A stretch of 42,010 nt of DNA from UBA11540 sp003445125 (lineage in GTDB: Bacteria; Bacillota; Clostridia; Oscillospirales; Ruminococcaceae). The translations under genes were made by a program, and so were the position numbers. The stretch's first letter is position 1; each line of letters opens with the position of its first letter. Under the pieces are notes generated by a model, which ran no database searches, had not been told where the DNA came from, and saw nothing but the letters and a program-made list of their open reading frames with translations. Where the stretch lies: assembly GCA_937899435.1 (NCBI GenBank), contig CALBQG010000108.1, positions 1 to 42,010 of the forward strand. Direction: 5' to 3'. Positions 1 through 7,850 of this stretch are shown here, piece by piece.

Positions 1-2
1 GG

Positions 3-1343
3 TCCTCAAACACCACCTCTGCCGTCATGGACGAGTATGTCACCGTTGATCTCGGTGCCAACATCGCCATTGACTCGCTCGTTCTGCACTGGGGAACCTC
101 CAAAGCACTGAAATACGACGTGGAATTTTCCCGCGGCGGCGTGGAGTTTACGACGGTTTCTTCCGTTTCCGACGCTGACATTTCCCTTCTGGACGAAACG
201 CTGACCTCCGAACAGTTCGGCGAAGGAGCAATTGCCCGTTTCATCCGCGTTCGCTGCAAAGAAATCACCGCGCAGTTTGCCCTGTACATCGGCGCCACGA
301 TCCGCGAACTCGAAGTATTCGGCAAAAAAGCCGACGACCAGACCCTCGGAAACGAAACCGAAGCCATGGTCATCACCAAAACCGTAGTTTCCGCAGACGG
401 TGACGTCGTCGCTTTCGGTCGCCATTACCAAAAAAACGAGATGAACTGGATCGGCGCGACCTACGAGTTCCAATGCACCGGTGTGGCGGCGGGTGCGGTA
501 ATTACCGCAAAAACGGGGAAAATTCAGGTGAAGATCGATGACGGAGAGTACACCTCGTTTGACCTCACCGAAGGCACGCACGACTATCTGTTTTCGGACA
601 AGCTGTCCGACGGCACGCACACCGTGCGCATCATGCGCGCCTGCGAGGTGTGGGATCCCGTCATCACCGTGGAGGGTGTGATCGTCGCGGAAAACGGCGA
701 ACTTGTGAAAAATTATCAGCCGACCTATGACATGAAAATCGAATTCATCGGCGACTCGATCACCAGCGGTTCAGGCGTCGATTACAGTGACAGTTACGTG
801 GTGAAAACCGCCGAAGCGCTCAACGCCGAATACAATGTTATCTCCCGCGGCGGTGAGGGAATATATCGCAACCGAAACTACGGAGCTAACGAAGGACTGT
901 ATGAAGATCTGTACTGCCGCACGGTCTACGAGGGAGAAAAGGACTACACGGGCGGATTTGACGCTGACGCGGTGGTGCTCAATATCGGCACCAATGACAG
1001 CAGTTATGTCGGAGAGCTGAGCTCAGATCCTACGGAGCAGCAGGCATACGTGGACAATTTCGACCGCCTGTACGGCGAAATGCTCGACGCCATCCACAAA
1101 GCCAATCCGCGCGCCGTCATCCTCTGCGTTCTCGGACAGATGGGCGGTCATTCGCTGCTGTTTGAGTCCATTCAGCGCAACGTCGAAAGCTACCGCACGC
1201 GCTACCCCGACAGCAAGATTGCCTACTATCGGATGAAATTCGGCGAAGACGCCACCGAAGCCACCACTTATCATCCCGGCGTGGCTTCTCACAAGCGCGA
1301 TGCCGAAGATGTGGTTGAACAGCTTCGGGAACTGATGAAGTGA
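3..1343 (+). CDS. Secreted-type discoidin (F5/8 C) + SGNH/GDSL esterase, 5'-truncated
   Basis: The reading frame is open to the window edge, so the true start and any signal peptide lie to the left. The N-terminal part (VTVDLGANIAIDSLVLHWG near its start, ending in IRELEVFGKKA) has the pattern of a carbohydrate-binding F5/8 type C (discoidin) domain. A beta-sandwich stretch follows. The last ~210 residues form an SGNH hydrolase: block I IEFIGDSITSG supplies the nucleophile Ser, NIGTNDSSY is the block III Gly/Asn region, and YHPGVASH near the C-terminus supplies the Asp/His-type block V. The linker-then-SGNH order resembles carbohydrate esterase family 2 deacetylases, which remove acetyl groups from plant polysaccharides. 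That substrate is inference. A strong terminator follows the stop. The domain calls are good; the substrate is uncertain. Confidence 0.85.
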   Translation, partial: SSNTTSAVMDEYVTVDLGANIAIDSLVLHWGTSKALKYDVEFSRGGVEFTTVSSVSDADISLLDETLTSEQFGEGAIARFIRVRCKEITAQFALYIGATIRELEVFGKKADDQTLGNETEAMVITKTVVSADGDVVAFGRHYQKNEMNWIGATYEFQCTGVAAGAVITAKTGKIQVKIDDGEYTSFDLTEGTHDYLFSDKLSDGTHTVRIMRACEVWDPVITVEGVIVAENGELVKNYQPTYDMKIEFIGDSITSGSGVDYSDSYVVKTAEALNAEYNVISRGGEGIYRNRNYGANEGLYEDLYCRTVYEGEKDYTGGFDADAVVLNIGTNDSSYVGELSSDPTEQQAYVDNFDRLYGEMLDAIHKANPRAVILCVLGQMGGHSLLFESIQRNVESYRTRYPDSKIAYYRMKFGEDATEATTYHPGVASHKRDAEDVVEQLRELMK

Positions 1344-1387
1344 TCTCCCTGCGGTGTAGATGATTTTCTTACTTATAAAAGCAACAT

Positions 1388-1436
1388 AAAACCCACGCGG
1401 CAAGCGGAAAATCCGCTTGCCGCGTGGGTTTTTTTT
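1388..1436 (+). terminator. Rho-independent terminator of the esterase gene
   Basis: A 21-bp perfect stem (1388-1408 pairing with 1412-1432) with an AAA loop runs into an eight-T tract. It lies 45 bases after the esterase stop codon. The A-rich 5' flank gives some bidirectional character toward the convergent Sel1-repeat gene. Confidence 0.9.
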
Positions 1437-1441
1437 AAACG

Positions 1442-1472
1442 CTACGGGCGCAGGCAAAGCCTGCGCCCGTAG
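1442..1472. repeat. GC-rich perfect hairpin, 14-bp stem
   Basis: The arms at 1442-1455 and 1459-1472 pair perfectly around an AAA loop. There is no T tract on either side, so it is not a classical terminator. It is the second of three hairpins stacked between convergent genes. Confidence 0.75.
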
Positions 1473-1484
1473 TTCTCTTATGAA

Positions 1485-1509
1485 GCGGCGCGCCCAACGG
1501 GCGCGCCGC
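1485..1509. repeat. GC-rich perfect hairpin, 11-bp stem
   Basis: The arms at 1485-1495 and 1499-1509 pair around a 3-base loop. It sits just past the stop of the minus-strand Sel1-repeat gene and may protect or end that transcript, although no T tract follows on the minus strand. Confidence 0.7.
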
Positions 1510-1518
1510 ACATTGTTA

Positions 1519-2964
1519 CTATTTTTTTGCTTTTGCGCTGTAATACGCTGCCTTTTTCGGATCGGCGGCAGTGCCGATGCCTTCACTGTACATATAGGAA
1601 CACTGCGATGCCGCCTGCGGACTTTCCGCCTCAGCAGCCCGCTCATAATAGGAAAGTGCCATCCGATAATTACGGGTAGTGCCGTCACCGTCATAGTAAC
1701 AATCTCCGCACGCTGACAACGCCAGAAAGTTTCCGGCATCAGTGGCGGCAATCTGATAATACCCAAACGCCTTCTTGTGGTCGGGCGTCGTACCGAGTCC
1801 CAGCGCATAGCGATTTGCGCAGTCAAACGCCGCATCTGTATCTCCCGCTTTTGCCTTTTCTTCCAGCTTGTACAGTTCTCGGATTTCGGACAGTTGGGCA
1901 TTCTTCCCGTCTTTTTCAATTGCCGCAGCAAGACGCGATGACAGCAGATCGCCGTGCGCCGCCGCCTTCCGGTAGTATTCCACCGCTTTGTTCAAGTCCT
2001 GTTCGACGCCATCTCCGCCAAGATACATCTCCGCACACAGATACATTACCTTCGGATTTGAGCCCCTTGTAGCAGCAGTCTCCACAAATTTCAGCGCCAT
2101 TGCCCGATCTTCCTTACTGTGACCGGCAAGATACTTCAGCGCGATCTCCATATAAATATTTGATTCGTTTTTCTTCACCCAGCGGATGCCTTCGGGGTCC
2201 GCCGAGCGAAGCATCTCTTGGGCTTCTTCACTGCCGTTTTCTGCTGCCAGCATCGTATAGAACAGCGCCAGTCCGTTCTTTCTTTCCGTTCCCATGCCGT
2301 TGGCATACATGGTGCCGACATCCAACTGCGCCTGTACATAGCCCTTATCCGCAGCGGCACTCATCAGTTCAAACGCCTTTTTCAGATCGCCCTTTTCGTA
2401 ATATTCTCCCGCATGACAGTACTCCGCATAGCCATCCGGTTGATCCAGTGTCCACGCGTCTTCAAACGGTGCCGACGGGGTTGGGGCGGGTTCTTCTTTC
2501 GCGACAGGTTCTTCTTCGTCATCGTCGTCCCAGTGCATCAGAAAATCTTCGTCGAAATCAAGCGTTTGCGCCGAAGCGGGAGCCTGCGGCGCCGCTTTTT
2601 CGGCAGGCTTCGGTGCTGTGGGAGCTTCCGTCGCAGGTTCACATACAGAAGTTTCCGCTTCCTTTGCGGGGATTTCTGCTGTGATTTCAGGAGCAGGAGC
2701 TTCCGTCACAGATTCACGAACAGGGGGTTCCTCCACAGGTTCCCATACAGAATCTTCCCCTTCATGTGTGGGGGTCTCCGCCGTGATTTCAGGAGCAGAG
2801 GTTTCCTCTTCGGGTTCATGGGCAGGAGCTTCCGCTTCGTGTGCGGACGTTTCCTCCAAGAACTTTTGTGCGAAATCTTCCGACAAAAATTCCCGCGCGA
2901 ACGTTTCTGCCAACGGTTCTTCGGCTTTTTTCTTCTTCCCCTCCTGCGCATACGCCTCTATCAA
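1519..2964 (-). CDS. Sel1-repeat (TPR-like) protein, C-terminal part of a frameshifted gene
   Basis: About 480 residues. An acidic Pro/Glu/Thr-rich low-complexity linker (roughly residues 15-170) with imperfect internal repeats (APEITAETP, APEITAEIP) is followed by Sel1-type repeats, for example QLDVGTMYANGMGTERKNG, AEMYLGGDGVEQDLNKAVEYY and CYYDGDGTTRNYRMALSYYE. Sel1 repeats are protein-interaction solenoids; no enzymatic motif is visible. The frame has no ATG near its beginning; the first possible start is TTG. Just upstream, the same frame encodes YYFCVWAKEFLPLLKELIEA, which reads as a smooth continuation of the PH-like fragment at 2970-3332. I therefore regard the two as one gene of about 604 residues interrupted near 3013-3018. 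Its specific role is unknown. Confidence 0.8.
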   Translation of the reverse strand: MIEAYAQEGKKKKAEEPLAETFAREFLSEDFAQKFLEETSAHEAEAPAHEPEEETSAPEITAETPTHEGEDSVWEPVEEPPVRESVTEAPAPEITAEIPAKEAETSVCEPATEAPTAPKPAEKAAPQAPASAQTLDFDEDFLMHWDDDDEEEPVAKEEPAPTPSAPFEDAWTLDQPDGYAEYCHAGEYYEKGDLKKAFELMSAAADKGYVQAQLDVGTMYANGMGTERKNGLALFYTMLAAENGSEEAQEMLRSADPEGIRWVKKNESNIYMEIALKYLAGHSKEDRAMALKFVETAATRGSNPKVMYLCAEMYLGGDGVEQDLNKAVEYYRKAAAHGDLLSSRLAAAIEKDGKNAQLSEIRELYKLEEKAKAGDTDAAFDCANRYALGLGTTPDHKKAFGYYQIAATDAGNFLALSACGDCYYDGDGTTRNYRMALSYYERAAEAESPQAASQCSYMYSEGIGTAADPKKAAYYSAKAKK

Positions 2965-2969
2965 TTCCT

Positions 2970-3332
2970 TCAGAAGCGGCAGAAATTCCTTTGCCCAGAC
3001 ACAGAAATAATATTTTTTGTTCCGCCTTTTTCATAGGTCAAAAACAGCACATCTTTTCCGGGAAAAGAAACCTTTCGCAATCCCTCAAAAGGGAGATAAC
3101 GGTCTGCCGATTTGTTCAGTGAAGCAAACTCATTGCTGTATATACCGCTGTTTGTAAACACAAATCCGGATTTTCCGCTGGAAAAGACCGTGGTATCATA
3201 CATCCCGATCACGTCTTCGCGTGTTACTCCGCATGCTACCTTTTTCAGTGCATTTTCCATGACCTTCGGTTTCATTTCTTCCGCTGTCTGAAAACCGCTC
3301 AAATGCTTTTTTATGATTGTCAATAACTCCAC
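2970..3332 (-). CDS. PH-like domain fragment, N-terminal part of the Sel1-repeat gene
   Basis: 120 residues from a GTG start preceded by a GAGGG ribosome binding site 7 bases upstream. The section FSSGKSGFVFTNSGIYSNEF followed by LPFEGLRKVSFPGKDVLFLT resembles the bacterial PH-like fold that senses or binds at membranes or partners; this is fold-level inference. After GGTKN the frame runs into unlikely sequence and stops. Shifting by -1 at the six-A run (minus strand of 3013-3018) continues as YYFCVWAKEFLPLL and joins the Sel1 reading frame. It is either a one-base loss in a homopolymer (real or sequencing) or recoding at the in-frame heptamer A AAA AAT. A consensus-like promoter lies at 3355-3384. 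Confidence 0.75.
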   Translation of the reverse strand: MELLTIIKKHLSGFQTAEEMKPKVMENALKKVACGVTREDVIGMYDTTVFSSGKSGFVFTNSGIYSNEFASLNKSADRYLPFEGLRKVSFPGKDVLFLTYEKGGTKNIISVSGQRNFCRF

Positions 3333-3354
3333 AACAGCACCCTCTTTCTTTTCT

Positions 3355-3384
3355 ATTGTAAAGCAAAAAAGCGGTTTTTGTCAA
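3355..3384 (-). promoter_or_regulatory. Sigma-A promoter of the PH/Sel1 gene
   Basis: On the minus strand: -35 TTGACA (3379-3384), 18-bp spacer, -10 TACAAT (3355-3360), about 23 bases upstream of the GTG start. The spacer contains a short AAAAAGCGG/T-rich inverted motif. Confidence 0.75.
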
Positions 3385-3466
3385 GTATTTTTGAGATGTT
3401 CTCCTCAACCGAAACCGACCTTAGAAAAAGCTCCCTCTCGTAAAAAGCGGCTTTTTTCGCACGTTT

Positions 3467-4699
3467 TTACAGCAGTCCGGCTGTCTTTTTCGCTTCCAAT
3501 ATCCGCCGAACGCTTTCATCGATTCTTTCTTCGGTCAGTGTGCCGTTTTCTACTGCCTGCACCACCCCGTCAAACGCTGCGGCATAGTCCTCCGACATCA
3601 GCAGCACATCGTTGCCCGCCTGCAACGCCAGCACCGCCGCCTGCGCGGAGGTGTACGCTTCATTGATGGCACCCATCGACAGCGCATCGGTCACCACCAA
3701 GCCGGAATAGTCCAACTCTCCGCGCAGTTTTTCGGTGATCAGCTGTGCCGAAAGAGACGCGGGAAGTCCGTCGTCCGTTACAAGCGGAAGAGTGATATGG
3801 GCGACCATCACAAAATCGGTTTTTTCAAAATTTTCCGCAAAAGGAATCAATTCGCAGGCTTTCAGTTCCTCCCAGGTTTTGTTTACCGCCACATAGCCGC
3901 TGTGTGTATCGGCAGCAGTATCTCCGTGTCCGGGAAAATGCTTGATGCAGGTCAGCACGCCCGCCTCGTGAAACCCGTCAATCTGCGCGGAAACCATACG
4001 CGAAACCGTCTGCGGATCGTTTGAAAAAGCCCGATCCCCGATCACCCGATTGTTCGGATTGGTATTCGCATCCGCCACCGGGGCAAAATCCACCGAAAAG
4101 CCGTATTCCTTCAGATAATTTCCGATGGTTTTCCCCGCCGCATACGCATTTTCGGGATCGCCCGTGGCGCCGATTGCCGCCATGCTGTCATAGGTCGGCA
4201 GATCAAACCCTGCCGTATTGGCAAGGCGTGCCACGCGCCCGCCTTCTTCGTCCACGCAAAAAAGCAAGGGCGTTTTTGCGGCTTGCTGCATGGATGAAAT
4301 CATCGTTTTCAACTGTTTCGGCGTATCGATATTTTTTCCGAACATCACCACTCCGCCCGCCGGGTAATCTTCCATTCGCGCTGTCATTTTCTCATTCCAA
4401 ACGGTCACGCCGTTTTTATTGTCGTGATTGACCTGTTTCGGTGTCAGCGTCTGATCGAACGCGTCCGGACGGACAAAAAACAGCTGTCCGACCTTTTCGC
4501 GCAGCGTCATTTTTTCTAGAATCTCATCGACCGTCTGCGCCGAAGCCGTGTCCTTTGCCGAAGAATCCGGCTTTTCGGACGAGCCGACCTCCTCCGAACG
4601 GCTGACAACGGAATTTTCGCCGCTCACCGTTTCCGACGGCACACATCCCGCAAACAGCACCGCCGCGACCAAGACCCACACAACTCCAAGTTTTCTCAT
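3467..4699 (-). CDS. nagZ: Beta-N-acetylhexosaminidase-like lipoprotein (glycoside hydrolase family 3)
   Basis: 410 residues. The start chosen is the ATG at 4699, with GGGAGG 5 bases upstream; a TTG 18 bases earlier is less likely. A signal peptide ends in the lipobox LFAGC, followed by a Ser/Glu linker (about residues 22-60), so the enzyme should be anchored outside the membrane. The GH3 domain carries the NagZ signature IKHFPGHGDTAADTHSG, whose Asp and His belong to the catalytic His-Asp dyad of this subgroup. Earlier motifs DEEGGRVARL and GVVMFGKNI also fit. The family removes terminal GlcNAc from muropeptides or other glycans during cell-wall recycling. It is the last gene of the coaD run but is separated from it by a small terminator. 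Confidence 0.88.
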   Translation of the reverse strand: MRKLGVVWVLVAAVLFAGCVPSETVSGENSVVSRSEEVGSSEKPDSSAKDTASAQTVDEILEKMTLREKVGQLFFVRPDAFDQTLTPKQVNHDNKNGVTVWNEKMTARMEDYPAGGVVMFGKNIDTPKQLKTMISSMQQAAKTPLLFCVDEEGGRVARLANTAGFDLPTYDSMAAIGATGDPENAYAAGKTIGNYLKEYGFSVDFAPVADANTNPNNRVIGDRAFSNDPQTVSRMVSAQIDGFHEAGVLTCIKHFPGHGDTAADTHSGYVAVNKTWEELKACELIPFAENFEKTDFVMVAHITLPLVTDDGLPASLSAQLITEKLRGELDYSGLVVTDALSMGAINEAYTSAQAAVLALQAGNDVLLMSEDYAAAFDGVVQAVENGTLTEERIDESVRRILEAKKTAGLL

Positions 4700-4715
4700 A
4701 GATGCCTCCCGTGTC

Positions 4716-4746
4716 AAAAACGGAGCCGAAACATTCGGCTCCGTTT
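4716..4746 (-). terminator. Short terminator/attenuator between the coiled-coil gene and nagZ
   Basis: A 13-bp stem (4718-4730 with 4734-4746, loop of 3) is followed on the minus strand by five Ts. It occupies nearly the whole 49-base gap and ends just before the nagZ ribosome binding site, so partial readthrough probably sets nagZ level. Confidence 0.7.
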
Positions 4747-4748
4747 CT

Positions 4749-5207
4749 TCATTTTCCTGCTTTATTGGTTTTCAGTGCCTGTTTTGTGTCCCGCACATTG
4801 GTCAGGCACGCCATTGCCGACTGTTCGATCTTTCCGAGCATTTCCTCCGAAAAATCAAACGCCGCCTGACGCATTTCCTTTGACTTCGCCTGTGCCGCAT
4901 TGAGCGTTTCCGTCGCTTTTTCGTTGGCTGCGCGAACAATCTCTTCCTGCGCCACCAACGATTTGGCGCGCTCTTCCGCCCGTCGGATAATCCCTTCCGC
5001 CTCGTTTCGCGCCGCCAGCAGAATATTGTTGCGGTCCGCGGCAATCGCTTTTGCCTGGCGGATTTCGGTCGGAAGATTCAGCCGGATCTCGTCGATCATG
5101 TCCCGCAGTTTTTCGGAATCCACCATGCACTTTCCTCCGGAAAGCGGCACGCCCCATGCCTTTTCCAGCATTTCATCCATGGTATCCAGGATCGTTTCGA
5201 TACTCAT
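4749..5207 (-). CDS. Coiled-coil protein resembling ATP synthase subunit b / V-ATPase subunit H
   Basis: 152 residues. Its ATG overlaps the coaD stop by 4 bases (ATGA), indicating translational coupling. From about residue 40 onward it is a long Ala/Glu/Arg-rich helix (AARNEAEGIIRRAEERAKSL, then ATETLNAAQAKSKEMRQAAF), typical of stalk subunits of rotary ATPases. It has no N-terminal membrane anchor, and no other ATPase subunit genes are nearby. Clostridia commonly carry such a protein next to coaD; its function is not established. The similarity may reflect only shared coiled-coil composition. Confidence 0.75.
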   Translation of the reverse strand: MSIETILDTMDEMLEKAWGVPLSGGKCMVDSEKLRDMIDEIRLNLPTEIRQAKAIAADRNNILLAARNEAEGIIRRAEERAKSLVAQEEIVRAANEKATETLNAAQAKSKEMRQAAFDFSEEMLGKIEQSAMACLTNVRDTKQALKTNKAGK

Positions 5208-5707
5208 TTATCCGTACCTCCTAAAGGATTTTTACACAGTCTGTCGCGCACCTGCACGTAAATTTCACGGGGAATGAAAGAAGAAATATCCCCGCCGAAT
5301 CTGGCAATTTGCTTCACCATACTGGAACTTAAATACATATTTTCCGCCGCCGTATTCAGAAACACCGTTTCGGCATACGGATTGAGCTTATGATTCGTCA
5401 GCGCCATCTGAAACTCATACTCGAAGTCCGACACGGCACGCAGACCTTTCACGATCGCGCACGCGCCGACCTGCCGCAGATAATCCGCAAGCAGTCCGCA
5501 AAAGCTGTCCACGCGGACATTCGGAATCTTCGCCGTGACCGAACGGATCAGCTCCACCCGCTCTTCCACCGAAAACGACGGCGTTTTGTCGGGATTGACG
5601 ACCACCAGCACAATCACTTCATCAAACAGTTTGGAAGAACGCCGGATAATATCCAGATGTCCCATCGTGATCGGATCAAAGCTACCCGGGCAAACAGCAG
5701 TTTTCAT
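5204..5707 (-). CDS. coaD: Phosphopantetheine adenylyltransferase
   Basis: 167 residues. It transfers AMP from ATP to 4'-phosphopantetheine, the penultimate step of coenzyme A synthesis. The start is the ATG that overlaps the rsmD stop by 4 bases; the open frame upstream of it is not family-like. The sequence begins MKTAVCPGSFDPITMGHLDI, giving the nucleotidyltransferase TxGH motif. The C-terminal SSSMVKQIARFGGDIS corresponds to the ISSTxVR substrate-binding motif, with Met replacing the usual Thr. Length and motif order match the family. The rsmD-coaD order is the usual one in Bacillota. Confidence 0.95.
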   Translation of the reverse strand: MKTAVCPGSFDPITMGHLDIIRRSSKLFDEVIVLVVVNPDKTPSFSVEERVELIRSVTAKIPNVRVDSFCGLLADYLRQVGACAIVKGLRAVSDFEYEFQMALTNHKLNPYAETVFLNTAAENMYLSSSMVKQIARFGGDISSFIPREIYVQVRDRLCKNPLGGTDK

Positions 5708-6252
5708 ACTTCTTCTTCCTTTTTGCGATACGTCGTCAGCGCAATCCGTCCGTAATGATAGGTTCGGCAAAGACAAAAGTCCCCCACCGTTTCCGGCAGA
5801 ACGTCTCTTTTATCATGTTCGCATACTATTATACCATACTCTGACGTTTTTTCAACAACTTTCGGTAAAATCCGCGGCAAAATCTCCTTACTGTACGGCG
5901 GATCCAGAAAAACAATGTCAAACCGATCTTTACTGCCGTTCAAAAAGCTCTCCGCTTCCATATTCACCGCACGCGAATTCTGCTGCAAGCCGGTGTTCAG
6001 CAAATTCTGCCGCACCGCCTTCAGACTTTCGGGGCTTTGATCCACAAACACCGCCAGCGACGCACCGCGGCTGAGTGCTTCGATTCCCAGTTGTCCGCTC
6101 CCCGCGAACAGATCCAACACTTTCGCACCCGGCACTTCAAACTGAATAATACTGAAAATGGATTCCTTGACGCTGTCCGACGTCGGACGCACTGCCATTC
6201 CTTCCGGTGTAATCAGTTTTTTCCCGCGGGCAGTTCCCGTGATCACGCGCAT
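5704..6252 (-). CDS. rsmD: 16S rRNA (guanine966-N2)-methyltransferase
   Basis: 182 residues. It methylates G966 of 16S rRNA using S-adenosylmethionine. The opening MRVITGTARGKKL and RPTSDSVKESIFSII are family signatures. KVLDLFAGSGQLGIEALSRG is SAM-binding motif I, and VFLDPPYSKEI carries the DPPY catalytic motif of N-methyltransferases. Coupled by a 4-base overlap to coaD downstream and 14 bases after galU. Confidence 0.95.
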   Translation of the reverse strand: MRVITGTARGKKLITPEGMAVRPTSDSVKESIFSIIQFEVPGAKVLDLFAGSGQLGIEALSRGASLAVFVDQSPESLKAVRQNLLNTGLQQNSRAVNMEAESFLNGSKDRFDIVFLDPPYSKEILPRILPKVVEKTSEYGIIVCEHDKRDVLPETVGDFCLCRTYHYGRIALTTYRKKEEEV

Positions 6253-6266
6253 GGTGTTTCCCCTCT

Positions 6267-7139
6267 TTACTGAATTTCCTTCATTTTTTCAAGCAGATAG
6301 GCACGGAAATCCTCGCCCACCTCTTTATGTGTCAGTCCGACCTCCACGATCGCTTTGAGGATTCCCAGTTTATTGCCCATATCGTAGCGGGTTCCCTCAT
6401 AATCCACGCCGATCATGCCTTCCTGTTTTGTCAGGATACGCATGGCGTCGGTAAGCTGAATTTCGCCGCCCGCGCCCGCAGGAAGGGTTTCCAGGATTCC
6501 GAAAATTTCTGGCGGCAGCACACAGCGCCCCAAAATCGAAAAATGCGACAAGACCTGTTCGAGCTTCGGTTTTTCGATCATATCCGTGACGTTGTAGACG
6601 TTATCCTTCAGTTTTTCCACTGCCAGCGTGCAGTATTTGACGATCAGCTTGTCGCTGACCTCCTTGATTCCGACCACGCCTTTTCCGTACTGCTCATACG
6701 CCTCGCACAGCTGTTGGCAGACAGGCTTTTTGCTGAGAATCACATCGTCGCCGTACAGCACCGCAAACGGCTCGTCTCCCACGAAGGTTTTTGCACAGTA
6801 AACCGCGTGTCCCAAGCCTTTGGTTTCCTTCTGGCGGATATACTGGATATTCGCCATATTGGTGATATCCACAATTTCATTATACACGTCCACTTTTCCG
6901 CTTTTCAGCAAGCGTTCTTCCAGTTCCGGCGCGCGGTCAAAATGATCTTCCACGGTCGTTTTTCCGCGGCTGGTGATAATGAGGATATCTTCGATTCCCG
7001 ATTTCACCGCTTCCTCCACGATGAACTGAATCGCCGGTTTATCCACGATCGGCAACATCTCTTTCGGCATGGCTTTCGATGCCGGCAGGACGCGTGTTCC
7101 CAGTCCCGCTGCGGGAATGACTGCTTTACGGATTTTCAT
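6267..7139 (-). CDS. galU: UTP-glucose-1-phosphate uridylyltransferase
   Basis: 290 residues, the normal length. It makes UDP-glucose from UTP and glucose-1-phosphate for cell-surface glycans and glycolipids. The N-terminal AVIPAAGLGTRVLPASKAMP with PKEMLPIVDKP is the nucleotide-binding signature. FAVLYGDDVI supplies the metal-binding Asp region, and VDYEGTRYDMGNKLGILKA is typical of the C-terminal part. It starts one base after the plsY stop codon, so the two are likely co-translated. Glucose-1-phosphate could come from the glycogen phosphorylase encoded later in this window. Confidence 0.95.
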   Translation of the reverse strand: MKIRKAVIPAAGLGTRVLPASKAMPKEMLPIVDKPAIQFIVEEAVKSGIEDILIITSRGKTTVEDHFDRAPELEERLLKSGKVDVYNEIVDITNMANIQYIRQKETKGLGHAVYCAKTFVGDEPFAVLYGDDVILSKKPVCQQLCEAYEQYGKGVVGIKEVSDKLIVKYCTLAVEKLKDNVYNVTDMIEKPKLEQVLSHFSILGRCVLPPEIFGILETLPAGAGGEIQLTDAMRILTKQEGMIGVDYEGTRYDMGNKLGILKAIVEVGLTHKEVGEDFRAYLLEKMKEIQ

Positions 7140-7140
7140 A

Positions 7141-7836
7141 TTACTTTTTCCCCTTTGCTTTTTGTCCGAGTTTGTTTTCGGTCCCCTTTAACAAACGCTG
7201 AATATTGGCTCGGTGCATAAAAATCACCACAGCGGCAACCGCTGCCGCCAAAAGGGTATTGCTGAGAATCTGAACCGGCGCAAAAACGCCGTCAATACAC
7301 TGATAAATACACGTGAATGTCGGATATCCGATTGTCGCCAGGATTGACCCGAGCGACACGTACCGCGTGATCAGCACGGTGATCAGAAAAATTCCCACGA
7401 TCGTCACAAACACGCGCCAATCCATGATCAGAATCGCGCCGGCGCACACGAGAATGCCTTTTCCTCCGCGAAAGTGAAAATAGATAGGGAACATATGTCC
7501 GAGCATTGCAAACACGATGCCCACATACATTCCACCGTCCAAAAATGCGTACAGTCCGCTCTGCGACAGCACTTCCATCGGCACGAGCGAAAAAATGTAC
7601 CGTCCCAGAAGCGCCGCTCCGATGCCTTTTCCGAGGTCGCCGACCGCGGTCAGCACCGCCGCCCCGACACCGACCACGCGAAGCACATTGGTCATGCCCG
7701 CATTGCCGCTGCCGTAATCACGAATGTCCTTCCCGGTCATCAGCTTTGTGACCAGAATGGCAAAATCCACGCTTCCCAAAAGATAACTCACCACGGCGGT
7801 CGAAAAAATCGCCGCCGCTATCTGCATCCACCACAT
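7141..7836 (-). CDS. plsY: Glycerol-3-phosphate acyltransferase (acyl-phosphate dependent)
   Basis: 231 residues with five to six hydrophobic segments. PlsY acylates glycerol-3-phosphate at position 1, the first step of phospholipid synthesis at the membrane. Signature loops: SYLLGSVDFAILV near the N-terminus, DIRDYGSGNAGMTNVLRVVG (catalytic loop 1), and GHMFPIYFHFRGGKGILV (loop 2). A charged Lys-rich tail ends the protein. It starts 14 bases after der, the usual der-plsY arrangement of Clostridia. Confidence 0.95.
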   Translation of the reverse strand: MWWMQIAAAIFSTAVVSYLLGSVDFAILVTKLMTGKDIRDYGSGNAGMTNVLRVVGVGAAVLTAVGDLGKGIGAALLGRYIFSLVPMEVLSQSGLYAFLDGGMYVGIVFAMLGHMFPIYFHFRGGKGILVCAGAILIMDWRVFVTIVGIFLITVLITRYVSLGSILATIGYPTFTCIYQCIDGVFAPVQILSNTLLAAAVAAVVIFMHRANIQRLLKGTENKLGQKAKGKK

Positions 7837-7850
7837 GATGTAACCCTCTG

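Noticed and set aside
3441..3466. AAAAAGCGGCTTTTTT after nagZ as a firm terminator
   Set aside because: The stem is A/T-only apart from two pairs and too weak to call with confidence.
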